Shown piece by piece: positions 63,497 through 64,000 of a stretch of 64,000 nucleotides of DNA; positions within the stretch are counted from its first letter, which is position 1; every line of letters begins with the position of its first letter. Origin of the DNA: Paeniglutamicibacter sulfureus. Its GTDB lineage: Bacteria > Actinomycetota > Actinomycetes > Actinomycetales > Micrococcaceae. The stretch covers positions 3,348,001-3,412,000 of the forward strand of contig NZ_BAAAWO010000001.1 of assembly GCF_039535115.1 (NCBI RefSeq), written 5' to 3'. The notes under the pieces are model-generated. The model was not told the origin of the DNA. It made no database searches and saw only the letters and a program-made list of their open reading frames with translations. The position numbers and the translations under genes were made by a program.

Positions 63497-64000
63497 ACAC
63501 CACCGACGCCGCCACCGGCACCCCCGCCCATTTCCGCTATGCAACGCCAGCGCCGGCGGTACTTTCCCCGGCACCCCGTCCCAAGCGCCCACGCGACAAC
63601 CGCCGGCGCATCGCGGCCCTTCTCGCCGCGGCGCTGCTCGCGGCGTTCCTGATCTGGTGTGCCACAAGCACCTTCGGCCAGGCTGCCGGGACCCCGACGG
63701 CGCTGTCGGCCCAGGGCGCGCTGACGCTCGCGGTCTTCGCCGTCGCCATCTGGCTGTGGATCTTCTCGCCGGTCGGTGACACCTACGTGGCCCTCGGCGC
63801 CGCACTGGTGCTGGTGTTGATGGGAGTCCTGCCCGAAGACCAGCTTTTCTCCTCGCTGGGGGAGGACACCATCTGGCTGCTGCTGGCGGCGTTCGTGATC
63901 GCGGCCGGGATCACCGCCACGGGCCTGGCCACCCGGGCAGCGGCCTACATCGTCGCAGGTGCCCGCAGCCCCCGCCAACTGGTGCACCTGACCACCGGGG
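63493..64000 (+). CDS. SLC13/DASS-family permease, 3' end outside window
   Basis: Starts at the GTG of the GTGA that overlaps the kinase stop and stays open to the window edge (169 codons visible). A 40-residue Pro/Arg-rich head is followed by membrane helices (IAALLAAALLAAFLIW, LTLAVFAVAIWLWIFSPV, ALGAALVLVLMGVLP) and GEDTIWLLLAAFVIAAGITATGLATR, typical of the divalent anion/sodium symporter family (dicarboxylate, sulfate or citrate). Co-transcribed with the kinase. Confidence 0.8.
   Translation, partial: MNTTDAATGTPAHFRYATPAPAVLSPAPRPKRPRDNRRRIAALLAAALLAAFLIWCATSTFGQAAGTPTALSAQGALTLAVFAVAIWLWIFSPVGDTYVALGAALVLVLMGVLPEDQLFSSLGEDTIWLLLAAFVIAAGITATGLATRAAAYIVAGARSPRQLVHLTTG

Overview
The window is a chromosomal segment of a high-GC Gram-positive bacterium, most likely an Arthrobacter-type member of the Micrococcaceae. 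The clues are the purS-purQ-purL split, two DUF222/HNH proteins, a LytR_C protein beside a ParB-like small protein, and a dimethylglycine oxidase that I recognise from memory as very close to the Arthrobacter globiformis enzyme (same 830-residue length). No database search was run, so family names rest on recognised motifs.

Layout. 1-6.3 kb: truncated MpaB-type oxygenase, membrane-anchored lipase, AlkD-like repair protein, an unknown protein, and an HD-GYP/LuxR fusion. 6.3-9.5 kb: an SDR and a 3-hydroxybenzoate 4-monooxygenase (mobA-like) behind a tandem operator-like repeat. 9.7-13.65 kb: an AT-richer island with a Fic gene split by an IS21-family element (istAB) and bracketed by two 54-bp palindromes. 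13.8-17.1 kb: purSQL operon. 17.3-22.7 kb: YchJ protein, a large internally duplicated membrane protein, and a Na+/H+ antiporter. 22.8-26.9 kb: CitMHS citrate transporter divergent from a CitA/CitB-type two-component system. 26.9-29.9 kb: SSI-like lipoprotein, a conserved unknown, and DUF222/HNH copy 1. 30-39 kb: lysC, then a + strand one-carbon block (IclR regulator, BCCT transporter, purU, dimethylglycine oxidase). 38.9-44.3 kb: recR, dnaX, gluQ and SRP RNA on the - strand. 44.3-49.6 kb: DUF222/HNH copy 2, tRNA-Ser(GGA), and an OmpR-type regulator, Hpt-like protein and PAS histidine kinase. 49.7-57.2 kb: a dioxygenase, LytR_C pair, DsbA-like protein, amino-acid permease, DUF1275, MFS and zinc-ribbon membrane proteins. 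57.4-60.5 kb: glyoxylate shunt genes aceA and aceB. 60.9-64 kb: a thymidylate-kinase-like protein, then a small secreted peptide, a histidine kinase and an SLC13 permease that runs off the end.

The functional themes are alternative carbon use (citrate, 3-hydroxybenzoate, betaine-derived methyl groups, glyoxylate shunt), with dedicated sensors, plus housekeeping purine, replication and recombination genes. Many convergent gene pairs share strong hairpin terminators, several of which overlap stop codons.

The most unusual feature is the Fic island: two 54-bp near-perfect palindromes flank the gene, and their arms differ by compensatory base-pair changes.
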